Assembly: GCA_964630225.1 (NCBI GenBank)
Contig: CAZVUK010000006.1
Span: 1 to 45,401 of the forward strand
Length of the DNA stretch: 45,401 nucleotides
Direction: 5' to 3'
From: CAYZRY01 sp964630225
GTDB lineage: Bacteria; Bacillota_I; Bacilli_A; RF39; UBA660
In this document: piece after piece, positions 34,792-44,657 of the stretch
Layout: each line of letters opens with the position of its first letter
Position numbering within the stretch: position 1 is the first letter of the stretch
Notes under the pieces: model-generated
What the model was told of the DNA's origin: nothing
The model's input: only the letters and a program-made list of their open reading frames with translations
Databases searched by the model: none
Program-made: the position numbers and the translations under genes

Positions 34792-35035
34792 TAGTATAAC
34801 GACAAAAATATTTACCATTTCTAAAGGAATTGAAACAAAAACAGGTATAACTCTTATTAGAATAAAGAGTAAGGATTATAATTTATTAATAATGAAAGAT
34901 TACTTACCAATTATTGGAGAAATAGACGGAAATATCGATATCCAATCAGTTAATGATTCAATAAGATATGAAGGAATAAAAGGCTATTATATGCATTCAA
35001 ACAATATATTTAGTTTAATAATAAAAGAGGACTAA
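34784..35035 (+). CDS. F1 ATPase epsilon-like subunit, beta-sandwich only
   Basis: An 83-aa protein in the atpC position. Its pattern (LLIMKDYLPIIGEIDGN, then DSIRYEGIKGYYMHSNNIFSLI) follows the N-terminal beta-sandwich of epsilon, which normally binds gamma and the c-ring. The C-terminal two-helix domain that inhibits ATP hydrolysis is completely missing, so this enzyme would lack that brake. Start codon eight bases inside the beta gene. Recognition is by position and weak pattern; confidence is moderate. Confidence 0.7.
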   Translation: MNDSITTKIFTISKGIETKTGITLIRIKSKDYNLLIMKDYLPIIGEIDGNIDIQSVNDSIRYEGIKGYYMHSNNIFSLIIKED

Positions 35036-35036
35036 T

Positions 35037-35591
35037 ATGTGGTTTGAGATATTAATTAATGTTTTCAGTCTAATTGAATTTATAATTATATTTTTAATTT
35101 CAATAATTGTGTTAACTGTAATACTAAATTTTAATTTTAAAAAATTTATTTTAAAACCAAGTAAAGTAAAATTATATGGACTTTTTATAGGATTAAATAA
35201 CGTATCTACTATAGCTTTATCTGTTGCAATAATAAGATATATGTTTATTATATGGTGTTTATTTAGTCTTGATAATATAAGTCTCATTCATTTATGTTAT
35301 TTATTATTTTTAAGTATTATCTTTAATTTTATTAATAAGAGTTTTATTGAATTAATATTTGATTTAATTAATTCAATTATTCAATATTGGTCTTTAGTTT
35401 GTGGCAGTTTATTAGTCAGTTATATTAGGGAAGTTAGATTTGAATTATATGTAGTTTTTATTACAACATTATTAGTTATTTTTATAGCCATTTATTCAAC
35501 ATACTTCTTTTTTAAAAATATAAACAGCATACTTATTAATAATAAAAAAGTAAGGAGTATACAAAATGAAAAAGTTGTCAAAAATATTTAA
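35037..35591 (+). CDS. Five-helix membrane protein of the ATPase operon
   Basis: A 184-aa integral membrane protein with five hydrophobic helices (about 9-31, 48-72, 80-98, 105-127 and 137-159) and a basic cytoplasmic tail. Helix 2 contains a charged Arg67 in an otherwise hydrophobic stretch; subunit a of F-type ATPases also depends on one intramembrane Arg. However, the helix order and the motifs around it do not match subunit a, so I do not call it one. AGAGG precedes the ATG. It lies directly after epsilon, and its last 26 bases overlap the next gene. A dedicated membrane adaptor between the c-like ring and the surface proteins is a possible role, not shown. Confidence 0.75.
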   Translation: MWFEILINVFSLIEFIIIFLISIIVLTVILNFNFKKFILKPSKVKLYGLFIGLNNVSTIALSVAIIRYMFIIWCLFSLDNISLIHLCYLLFLSIIFNFINKSFIELIFDLINSIIQYWSLVCGSLLVSYIREVRFELYVVFITTLLVIFIAIYSTYFFFKNINSILINNKKVRSIQNEKVVKNI

Positions 35592-36273
35592 ACTAAAATT
35601 TCTTAAATACTTAGCAATTATTCCTTTAGCAATAGTTATTATATTTACCTTCTTTTTCCAAAAAAAAATAGAGGAAGTTTATTTTGAAGATCATAAATTT
35701 TATCAATATTTTTCTGGTATTAAGTTTGATTATGAAGGTAAAATCAAATTAAACAAAGACAAAAATATTACAAAAATTATTTTTGATGAAGTTTCGGTTA
35801 CTTTAGATTCAACTCCAATGTATTATGTAGAAGAAAAGAAAGTTCTTTTTCCAAAAAACATGAATTTAGTTTATCCAATATCTGGCGGATTACAATATAA
35901 AGTAAACTATTTTTCTACTTTAGCATCAGATAACAGTGTAATATATTTGCAAGATGGTAAATTAAAAAGAGAAGTTTTAAATTGTTTTTTATATGATGGT
36001 AATGACTTATATTTTTTTATAGACGAAACAAAAATAACCATTCAAGATAAAGAATATATCTTATCTCCTTTTTCGTATGTTATTTTGAAACATAATCAAT
36101 CAATTGAATTATATGATATTAAAAATGATGAATATCAAATAATTGAACTAGATAATCAAGAAATAAAAGCAATCTCTAATGGCTATACTATTAATCTTAG
36201 TATAGATGCTATTGATTATGCTGGGAAATCTAGATTATTAATTAAAAATACCGATTTTCTAAAAAAATTGTAG
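35566..36273 (+). CDS. Membrane-anchored protein with the shared membrane-proximal domain (235 aa)
   Basis: One N-terminal signal-anchor helix (about residues 13-32) after a basic start. The rest is an extracellular domain of about 195 residues and nothing else. It follows the pattern of the membrane-proximal domains of the 1744-, 475- and 2777-aa proteins (DLYFFIDETKITIQDKEY, then a SIELYDIKN-type turn and GYTINLSIDAIDY). It may therefore be the minimal version of that module, without Fn3 or solenoid parts. The AAGGAG ribosome binding site lies inside the preceding gene, which overlaps it by 26 bases. Function unknown. Confidence 0.72.
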   Translation: MKKLSKIFKLKFLKYLAIIPLAIVIIFTFFFQKKIEEVYFEDHKFYQYFSGIKFDYEGKIKLNKDKNITKIIFDEVSVTLDSTPMYYVEEKKVLFPKNMNLVYPISGGLQYKVNYFSTLASDNSVIYLQDGKLKREVLNCFLYDGNDLYFFIDETKITIQDKEYILSPFSYVILKHNQSIELYDIKNDEYQIIELDNQEIKAISNGYTINLSIDAIDYAGKSRLLIKNTDFLKKL

Positions 36274-36297
36274 TAGTAAGTTTTGGAGGGATGTTAT

Positions 36298-39200
36298 ATG
36301 AAGAAAATCATAGGAATTGTTGTATTAATCTTTGTTTTCTTATTTTATTTTATATTTACACAATTTACCATAGTTTTAGTCCTTGATGATGACGGATATA
36401 TTATTGCTAATGATAAGTTAACTGAGAATTTATATGATGATAAGTTAGATATAAAACAATCAATAATCAAACCTTCAAAGGTTCATACCCATGATACATT
36501 GTATGCACAACACGGCAGGTTTTATGTAGGAGATAAGAAAAAACAATATGTTAATAGTGAATTTCCTATTTTTACAAATAAGAATTTGGCTTTAATCAAT
36601 TTATCTTCAGAAACAAAGTTAATTGATGAAAATTTTGAAATATATGAAGGATACCCAAATTTTACCCTTACTTCAGGAGCACTATACAATAAAGATGACA
36701 AAACTAGAGCTGATGAAAACAATTATATATTTTTAGAATTACCTAATTTATTATTAGTTAATTCCAAACCTATTTCAATAAAAACTCAATTTAATGAAAC
36801 AAAAATTATAATGAATAGTATTATCAATCTTAATGAAGATAGTATTCGATTCTATTCGCCTGATAAAGGTAATTTTTACTATTCTAGTATTGAAGATATT
36901 GATAAATCATCTATTTTTATTATTGACAATAAGGAGTATACATACAATGATCTTTTAATAAAATTAGGTAAAATTGATCCTCCAAAGCAACCAATCCCAC
37001 CTGTTAATGAAGAAACACCACCTGTAGTTGACGAAAATAAAAATGAGAATAATGATAGTAATAGTGATTCTATTGATAAACCTGTCATTCCATATCAAAA
37101 ACCAACTGTTAGTTGCGAAAAATTTACAGCTAGTGTTTATTCGATTTTATCAAATTTAAAAATTAATGACCCTTCAAAAGCTATTAATAAAGCTGTGAAT
37201 TTTACAATTAAACAAGATAGTAAAGTTTATTTAAGAAAATCATTTGTTAGTTCTGGAAAGTTTCAAATACTAGGATTATCACCTGGTACAGAATTTGAAG
37301 TAACAGGAACCTTTAACTATATTAATGACAAGGATCAAGAAATACAAGAAACATTTTTTCAACAAACTATTACAACTAAAGGAATTGAAGAGTTAGAAAT
37401 TATTAAATTAGCTTTTACTCCTGGATCAATATATTCAAATAAAATCGAATTACTTGATTTACGAATAGAATCAAATTTGGATTCTGAAGTAATTAAAGGT
37501 GTGAAAAAAGGTATAGTTGTTATTAATGATGAAATCTACAAATTATCTAGTAACGATTTATATTCACTCTTAAATGGGAATGCAATTACATATACAAGCC
37601 CTGACACTTTAAAATCTAATAGTGTTATTAATTTTACTATATTATTATCTGATAATTATGGTAATGATTTAAAAGTTATTAATAATAATGGAGAGACTAT
37701 TACTTCTAAAGCTATACCCAAAGCCAATATTAAAGTACTTACAAATGATATTGTTGAAATAGAATTGAAAGTGAATCTCAAAAATATTGATAATGTATCT
37801 ATAAATAATTATCGATATATAATTTATTCAAATACTAACAAGGTAGTTGATGATGGTCTTATGCCAAGTAATGGTAATATTAAACTTACCAAGTTAAATC
37901 CTAATGAAGTATTTACAATTTATGCTTATGCTGATTTTGACATAGGTGATGGAAATGACACACAAAGGGATCAAATAATTGGTGAAGCAAAATTTACTTC
38001 TGCTTCAATAACAACCTTAGGTTACTTTAGATTTAATATTAATATGCTTAGTATAACTGATTCAAGTGCAAAAATGAGTATAAAAATAAATAATGAAAGT
38101 ACTGATAGTAGGTTAGTTACATTATTAGACGAATTAAATATAAAAATAATTAAAAAACTAAATAATAAAGAAGTAGTTGTCTATGATCAAAATATTTCGG
38201 GTGAAGACATTAACGAGTTAAAAATGGGCAATAATACAGATATTACTATTGATGACTTAGTTTCATCAACAACATATTATATTGATATTCAATCATCTGT
38301 AAAACAAGGTAATAGTAGTAGTACTTTAAAAACTTTAAATAATTTAAAGTCTTTCAAAACAATGAAAATGAAAGCTCGAGTTTTAATTAGAAACATGTTT
38401 TCTACTCAAAATTTAATTGACTTTGATGTTAAAGTTATTGACCCTGACAATGCTATTTTAAGTAATAAAGTTTCTATCGAAGTACGTGACGAAAGGGATC
38501 GTATAATCAAAGTTGATGATATTAATATTAACGATGATTATGTTAGAGTCGAGTATTCTAAATTAAACAAACAAATTAATTATAAATTTCAATACCTTGT
38601 AGAAGAATATAATGAAGGTCATACTAATGCAACCTTTTATAGTAATTATCCAATCGATGAAAATACTATTTATACAGAAGAAGGAATATTTGGCAGTATT
38701 GGTTTAATTAGTCTTTTAGAAAAACCAAGTACTTCACCATTATTGTATAATACTGAGTTAATTGTAAATCTTAATGATACCAGAAATGAAATTATTACTA
38801 AGGATTATTATATTAGAGTATATAAAGACAATGTAGAAATTGAAACCAATTATTATGAAATGGGTGATACAACAACTGTCGTTGATGCACTCAAACAATA
38901 TGTTTTGGAGCGTAATTCTGAATATAGGTTTGAATTATTAGTAAAAATAAGAGATCGTTTCTATGTTATTAACAGTACTACTTTTACTACTGAAAAAGAA
39001 ATACGTAGTATTCGAACAATTGATGAGTTTTTTGCTATGGATAGAAATAAGAAGTATATTGTTTTAAATGATTTAGATTTTACTAGAATTAATAAATATT
39101 ATAGTGTTACATTTAATGGTGAAATTGATTTTCAAGGTCATACTGTAAAACTAAACATGTTAAATAGACCATCATATTTATTTCATACACTTTCTAGTAT

Positions 39201-42200
39201 AGCATTAATCCAAAATTTAGATTTGGAAATATCGTTGGACAGTACTGTTGAAAGAAGTTACTGGTATGGATTCAACTATTACAGTTATGGTACAATAAGA
39301 AATCTAAAGGTTACAATTGTTGAAGCTATTGCTGTACCAAATATTATATATGATACAATTTCTTATGTTAATTATGGTACAGTAGAAAATTTTGTTATTA
39401 ATTCTAAAGTGCCAATTCATGGATCATACTTTTTTTCAACTGGAGTTTTGCATAATTATGGAAAAATGAAAAATGGTTATGTATACGGCGAACCAATAAA
39501 TGCTACTTTTCCTAATGGTACTACTGGAAATAAAAGAGTTGGTCCTATTGCGGCTTATACTGGAGTGAATTCAAGCATTGAAAACGTTTTTTCTTTGATT
39601 AATGTTAATACGATTGATGAAGGAGATAGAAATAAACAAGTTGGTAATATTATTGGTGAAAGCAATCGAGGAATTATTCAAAATGTTTATTCTGTTGGTT
39701 CTGGACAAGGTGTTGATTTAAAACGCGATCCTAATGTCGGGGTTGTCTCTAGTACAATTAACGTTAGAAATTTATTTTATGCAGCAAACGATATATTTAA
39801 TGCTAGTTATAGTCAGAAAGTTTCCAGTTTAGCTATTCATGATGTTGATTTTCAAAACAACGTATTAAATGATGAGAATAAATTTATCGTTGATGAATTA
39901 GTTTCAAAAGGTTTTTACCCACAATTAGATTGGCCAGACTGTATGCCAAACCAAGAATTAATTCCTTTAATTACAGTTGAAGATGCTGATTTAATTGATA
40001 TTACATCTTTAGAAGTAATTGAGCCTAAAATTAACTCAGCTAAAGTAGCATTTAATGTACATAATCCAGCTGGGGAAAGAATTACAAAAATTGATATCAA
40101 AGATGTTTCGGTTGAAATATTATCTCAAACATATGCAAAAGGAAAGAGCAAAGTAATCGCTAATATTACAAATCCAATAAAATATGTATCGAAATACTAT
40201 GTTATGTCCATTAATTCTGTTGGGGAATATAATATACCTTATACTAGAAGATATGAAGTAAATGAAAGAATTCTTTATTTTGATTTATATAGAAATATTT
40301 CATCAATTGATGATTGGAAATTAATAAAAAACAGTCCAAGTGAAAACTATCAATTGACGACTGATTTAGATTTTAGAGATGCTATTAATTTTGCAGTAGG
40401 TAATTTTTCCGGAAAATTAAATGGTAATGGTCATACCATTAAGAATATAGAAATTACTAGTGGTAACGGCTTATTTACTACATTAAGCGGCGAAATACAA
40501 AATTTATATGTTCAAAATTATAGAAAAACGAATGTATCTTCTTATGGTGGATTAATTTATAACACAACTGGTAATCCCATTATAGAGAATGTTCATATGA
40601 AGAATGTCTATGTAAATGCATCTGGTCATATAGGTGGTTTAATAGGATATTCAAGCAGTGGAGTAATTATTAGAAATTCATCTGTAACTAACTTTAATAA
40701 TATAACAGGAGAAGAACTAAATGACGTTAGAATTGGTTCTTTAGTTGGATATCTAAGTTCTGGATACATAGAAAATTGCTTTGCACAAGATATTAATATC
40801 AGTATTCTTGATTCGATTTCAACTTATGGTGTAGGAGGTTTAGTCGGACAATTAAGTGGGGGTATTATTGAAAATAGTTACGCAGTTGGTAAAATTGCAA
40901 CCAATTCCATTTATACCGGTGGTATAGTTGGTTTGTCTAGTGGAAGTTTATATAATGTTTATTCAAAAGTTGATATAGATAGTGAATTTGATTTTATAGG
41001 TGGTATTATTGGGAATAGTACTAATAATATTACTTCAAATACATTATCATTAGGTAATCTATATAGTTCTTATTTAACTACTAATATTCATAGAACTGTT
41101 GGAAATATTGCACCTAATCAATATAATTATGCTTATTCAGAACAAACTATAAATGGTTTTACTTCTAATAACTTTTTTGGTGAAATTTTGCTTAGTAAAG
41201 AAGATTTATTAATAAAGAATACGTATGTTAATGTTATAAAATTAGGGGACTCCTTTAACTATGACGGTATAGAAACAGATGGCAGTCTACCAAAATTATA
41301 TAATACTACTGGTAATCAATTGTTACCTAATCAAGTTAACAATTACCTAGAAGAAGCAAAGTTTCCAATTATTAATGTAAATGTAGTCCAAAGAATTAAT
41401 GATGCTACTGTATTAGTTAGTTTTAGGAATCCGGAAAATATAAATATTACTAATATAGAATTTGATTATTTTAATATTGTTGAAACCAAGAAAAATTTTA
41501 CAATTGATGGAGTAACGACCATAGAAGTTATCGTTGCACCAAATAAATATTTTGATACCTATAAATTAAATAAGATAATTTATGAAGAAAATGGCGAAAG
41601 TAAATTATTGAAAAAAGCTATAGTAATCCCATTACAATTTTATAAAAATATTGAAAAATTTGAAGATTGGCAATCTATAAGTAAAGATGATTTAGAGAAT
41701 TATCGTTTAGTTGCTGACATTGACTTCACAGGGAAAATAAATATTAACACTAACGTTTCTATTGGACGTTTAGAAGGAACTGATGGCGGACATACTTTAA
41801 AAAATTTAACTGTAAATTTCAAAGGTAGTTATAATTCACTTATTAAAAAAATAAGTACAAGTTTAAAAAATATTAATTTTGAAAACATTCAAATTAATAA
41901 TATTGCTACCTCTGGTAATTATACTGGTATAATTAGAATGAGTTATGCTGATATTGATAACGTAAACTTTACTAATATTACAATTAATGCTTCAAAAATG
42001 TCATATGTTGCACCAATAGTATTGGGTAGAGGATATAATACTACAAATGTTACACTCCAAAACATTACAGCAATAGGACTAGATTTTACATCAGGATTTG
42101 TATCAAGATCGCTATACGATAATAATTTTAATAATATAACAGCTAGTCATGTCACTGTTAAAGGTCGTGATTATGCTGGTGGAGTTCTTGGACATAAAGA

Positions 42201-44631
42201 ATATTATGCAACCACAACCTTTAATAATTTTACTCTAAGCGATATGAATGTTTCAGGAAGAACCTATGTGGGTGGTTTAGCTGGAGTTGGAAGTGCAAGT
42301 TATTCATCAATTTCAGATTCAACTATTAGTGGTACTACTTACGTTGGCGGAATGTCTGGCAATAGTTATTTTGGTAGATTAGATGAAATATATGTTAATA
42401 ACTGTCACATTATGGGAACAGGCAAGAATATAGGGGGCGCATTTGGATATTCCTACAATATTTATAATGGATATGTGTCTGATACATTAGTAGAAGGCTT
42501 GTCAACATCTTCAGAAAACGTCGGCGGGATGGTTGGTCTAAGCGGATATGCCCAATATAATTCTGGTGTCATAAATTCAACTATAACTTCTAAAGGATTT
42601 AATACCGGAGGATTTATAGGCTACCAAAGTAGTAGTGTTCACTATAGTTTTACTTATAATACAACAGTTAAAGGAGTAAATAATGTTGGTGGTATAACTG
42701 GCTACATCATTTCTGGTAATATTGGATACAATAATACAAATGCTAATGTTGAAGCCACTGGTGTTAATGCAGGAGCAGTGATAGGATATGTTAATAATCA
42801 ATTTACAACAGCTGTAACTAACGTATCAAGAATATATTATACTATTGTAGAAAGAAGTAATGTAAAAGCTGAAAGTAATGCTGGTGGTTTAATAGGCAAA
42901 GCTGAAGCACCATTATATACTGGTCACTACTATGGTAATTTAGTAGTTGCAAATATTACTGCTACTAACCAATATGGATTAGCTTCTCCAAGTGTAGGTA
43001 ACGATAGAGCATATTCTAATTTAATTAATAATTTAAGAGTATACGATAAAACAACTATTAATGGAACACCAGTAAAAGATGTTCCGAATAATGGACTTAC
43101 TGCTACTAATCTAGTTGATAATAATAAATTAAAAGTACAATCTACATACACCGGGATTGGTTTGGCAACTAGTCGTTGGAATTATCCAGATTTAGCAAAT
43201 GGTCACTTTCCACGAATTAAAAATGCGAGTGCTATAATAGTACCAAATCAAGTATTAATGAACCTACCTAGTGATATTAATCCATTAATGAGTCAAGTGG
43301 TAACTAGTTTTAATAATTTGCCTAAAGTAGATGTATATTCGACAGGTGTTGATAAAATCAATATTGAATTTAGTAGCATTCAAGAATATACTAAGTTTAT
43401 TATTAAGGTAGATAATAAAATAGTTACAGAACAACCTATAAATAGCAGAGTATATACTTTTAACTATGATTATGTTACCGACTTTACAATTATAATTAGT
43501 GATGCCATAAATGAAACTACAAAAGAAATCACTCCAGATATTGTTAAAAGAGAAGCATCAGTTTTTGGTGATAAATATTATTATATAAAGAGTGATCGTA
43601 TTATTAGTAATGATACAAATATCGCAGGAATATTTGTAAATCTATATTTAGATAAAGCTTTAAATATAGATGGTGATATATATAATCTAACTTCAAAACA
43701 ACCAACTGATAATAAAATTAAAGGAATTACTCTTTTAGATACAATAATACCATTATTTGAATTTAAACATGAAAATTCTGTTATTAGAACATATAGTAAA
43801 TTTTCTACAATAGAAAACTTTGGAAATAATACTATTTATGAAAATCAAATTTTCATAAAGGACGGAAAATTAGAAATAATTGATAGTAGATTACCTTCTA
43901 TGAAAGATAGTGTAATAATCGATAATTACGGTAATAAATCATATCAAACTGTACTTGGTATTGACGGTATTATCTACAATTTGAAAGAAAAGATAAATTT
44001 TCCAAATGATTTTGAAAATAACAACATAAAGTATATAACACATAATTTTTCTGATAACAATGGTACTATAATAGTAGTATACGATAATGGTAGTTTTTAT
44101 GGTTTTGACTATAGAACAGGTCAAAGAATTTTTGTTGATAAAGCCAAACTTGATATGTCCTTAATAGATTACTTCAAATTAAAATTAACTATTTCAAAAA
44201 GCGTTATAAATAAAGATATTTATAATAGTTATGTTGAAAGTAAAAAGTTAGAAAAAAAATTAATTTTAAATCCTATTGATAAAGTATTAATAGGTGAAAT
44301 CAACAAAGAAACAAAACTTAATAGTAATAATGAAAATAATTTAATAGAAGAAAAGGAATATGTTTTAGCATATGACCCTGCTAAAAAAGAATTTGTTATA
44401 TATGACGAGGAATTTTTCATGTCTAGTGAAGAAGAAAAAAATATATCAGAAACTGCTCAAATTTATTCTAATACCAATTTAATTGATTTTTATATTGGCA
44501 AAAGTAAAGGTAAAAAGATATTTAATTTTGTAAATGGATTAACAATTTTTGGTATCATTATATTATCTATTATTATAAGTTTGATTTATTACTTAAAAAA
44601 TATTCGATTTTTAAATAAGTTTAATACCTAA
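36298..44631 (+). CDS. Giant surface protein with anchors at both ends and GLUG-type solenoid blocks (2777 aa)
   Basis: Last and largest gene of the operon. The ATG at 36298 is chosen because GGAGGG lies just upstream; a TTG at 36283 is part of that stretch. N-terminal helix about 3-27, then a shared membrane-proximal domain to about 230. A Pro/Asn/Glu linker runs to about 275, and Fn3/Ig-like units (LSPGTEFEV, LNPNEVFTI) to about 900. Three blocks follow (about 903-1217, 1334-1677 and 1784-2311). Each opens with a SIxDW...NYxLxxDLDF...GHT(I/V)K pattern and continues with GLUG-like strands (GGLIGY, GSLVGY, GGIVGL, GGMVGL), predicted to be beta-solenoids. A C-terminal domain with beta-propeller-like DNGS/DGK turns precedes a second helix (about 2745-2768) and a basic tail. 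Both ends should be cytoplasmic, leaving about 2700 residues outside. Confidence 0.85.
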   Translation: MKKIIGIVVLIFVFLFYFIFTQFTIVLVLDDDGYIIANDKLTENLYDDKLDIKQSIIKPSKVHTHDTLYAQHGRFYVGDKKKQYVNSEFPIFTNKNLALINLSSETKLIDENFEIYEGYPNFTLTSGALYNKDDKTRADENNYIFLELPNLLLVNSKPISIKTQFNETKIIMNSIINLNEDSIRFYSPDKGNFYYSSIEDIDKSSIFIIDNKEYTYNDLLIKLGKIDPPKQPIPPVNEETPPVVDENKNENNDSNSDSIDKPVIPYQKPTVSCEKFTASVYSILSNLKINDPSKAINKAVNFTIKQDSKVYLRKSFVSSGKFQILGLSPGTEFEVTGTFNYINDKDQEIQETFFQQTITTKGIEELEIIKLAFTPGSIYSNKIELLDLRIESNLDSEVIKGVKKGIVVINDEIYKLSSNDLYSLLNGNAITYTSPDTLKSNSVINFTILLSDNYGNDLKVINNNGETITSKAIPKANIKVLTNDIVEIELKVNLKNIDNVSINNYRYIIYSNTNKVVDDGLMPSNGNIKLTKLNPNEVFTIYAYADFDIGDGNDTQRDQIIGEAKFTSASITTLGYFRFNINMLSITDSSAKMSIKINNESTDSRLVTLLDELNIKIIKKLNNKEVVVYDQNISGEDINELKMGNNTDITIDDLVSSTTYYIDIQSSVKQGNSSSTLKTLNNLKSFKTMKMKARVLIRNMFSTQNLIDFDVKVIDPDNAILSNKVSIEVRDERDRIIKVDDININDDYVRVEYSKLNKQINYKFQYLVEEYNEGHTNATFYSNYPIDENTIYTEEGIFGSIGLISLLEKPSTSPLLYNTELIVNLNDTRNEIITKDYYIRVYKDNVEIETNYYEMGDTTTVVDALKQYVLERNSEYRFELLVKIRDRFYVINSTTFTTEKEIRSIRTIDEFFAMDRNKKYIVLNDLDFTRINKYYSVTFNGEIDFQGHTVKLNMLNRPSYLFHTLSSIALIQNLDLEISLDSTVERSYWYGFNYYSYGTIRNLKVTIVEAIAVPNIIYDTISYVNYGTVENFVINSKVPIHGSYFFSTGVLHNYGKMKNGYVYGEPINATFPNGTTGNKRVGPIAAYTGVNSSIENVFSLINVNTIDEGDRNKQVGNIIGESNRGIIQNVYSVGSGQGVDLKRDPNVGVVSSTINVRNLFYAANDIFNASYSQKVSSLAIHDVDFQNNVLNDENKFIVDELVSKGFYPQLDWPDCMPNQELIPLITVEDADLIDITSLEVIEPKINSAKVAFNVHNPAGERITKIDIKDVSVEILSQTYAKGKSKVIANITNPIKYVSKYYVMSINSVGEYNIPYTRRYEVNERILYFDLYRNISSIDDWKLIKNSPSENYQLTTDLDFRDAINFAVGNFSGKLNGNGHTIKNIEITSGNGLFTTLSGEIQNLYVQNYRKTNVSSYGGLIYNTTGNPIIENVHMKNVYVNASGHIGGLIGYSSSGVIIRNSSVTNFNNITGEELNDVRIGSLVGYLSSGYIENCFAQDINISILDSISTYGVGGLVGQLSGGIIENSYAVGKIATNSIYTGGIVGLSSGSLYNVYSKVDIDSEFDFIGGIIGNSTNNITSNTLSLGNLYSSYLTTNIHRTVGNIAPNQYNYAYSEQTINGFTSNNFFGEILLSKEDLLIKNTYVNVIKLGDSFNYDGIETDGSLPKLYNTTGNQLLPNQVNNYLEEAKFPIINVNVVQRINDATVLVSFRNPENINITNIEFDYFNIVETKKNFTIDGVTTIEVIVAPNKYFDTYKLNKIIYEENGESKLLKKAIVIPLQFYKNIEKFEDWQSISKDDLENYRLVADIDFTGKININTNVSIGRLEGTDGGHTLKNLTVNFKGSYNSLIKKISTSLKNINFENIQINNIATSGNYTGIIRMSYADIDNVNFTNITINASKMSYVAPIVLGRGYNTTNVTLQNITAIGLDFTSGFVSRSLYDNNFNNITASHVTVKGRDYAGGVLGHKEYYATTTFNNFTLSDMNVSGRTYVGGLAGVGSASYSSISDSTISGTTYVGGMSGNSYFGRLDEIYVNNCHIMGTGKNIGGAFGYSYNIYNGYVSDTLVEGLSTSSENVGGMVGLSGYAQYNSGVINSTITSKGFNTGGFIGYQSSSVHYSFTYNTTVKGVNNVGGITGYIISGNIGYNNTNANVEATGVNAGAVIGYVNNQFTTAVTNVSRIYYTIVERSNVKAESNAGGLIGKAEAPLYTGHYYGNLVVANITATNQYGLASPSVGNDRAYSNLINNLRVYDKTTINGTPVKDVPNNGLTATNLVDNNKLKVQSTYTGIGLATSRWNYPDLANGHFPRIKNASAIIVPNQVLMNLPSDINPLMSQVVTSFNNLPKVDVYSTGVDKINIEFSSIQEYTKFIIKVDNKIVTEQPINSRVYTFNYDYVTDFTIIISDAINETTKEITPDIVKREASVFGDKYYYIKSDRIISNDTNIAGIFVNLYLDKALNIDGDIYNLTSKQPTDNKIKGITLLDTIIPLFEFKHENSVIRTYSKFSTIENFGNNTIYENQIFIKDGKLEIIDSRLPSMKDSVIIDNYGNKSYQTVLGIDGIIYNLKEKINFPNDFENNNIKYITHNFSDNNGTIIVVYDNGSFYGFDYRTGQRIFVDKAKLDMSLIDYFKLKLTISKSVINKDIYNSYVESKKLEKKLILNPIDKVLIGEINKETKLNSNNENNLIEEKEYVLAYDPAKKEFVIYDEEFFMSSEEEKNISETAQIYSNTNLIDFYIGKSKGKKIFNFVNGLTIFGIIILSIIISLIYYLKNIRFLNKFNT

Positions 44632-44657
44632 TATAAGAAATTATTAAGATCAAAAAT

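Noticed and set aside
30298..35035. Ordinary housekeeping F1Fo ATP synthase operon
   Set aside because: Gene order is similar, but c lacks the carboxylate, a is absent, epsilon and gamma are shortened, and giant surface proteins flank and share the operon.
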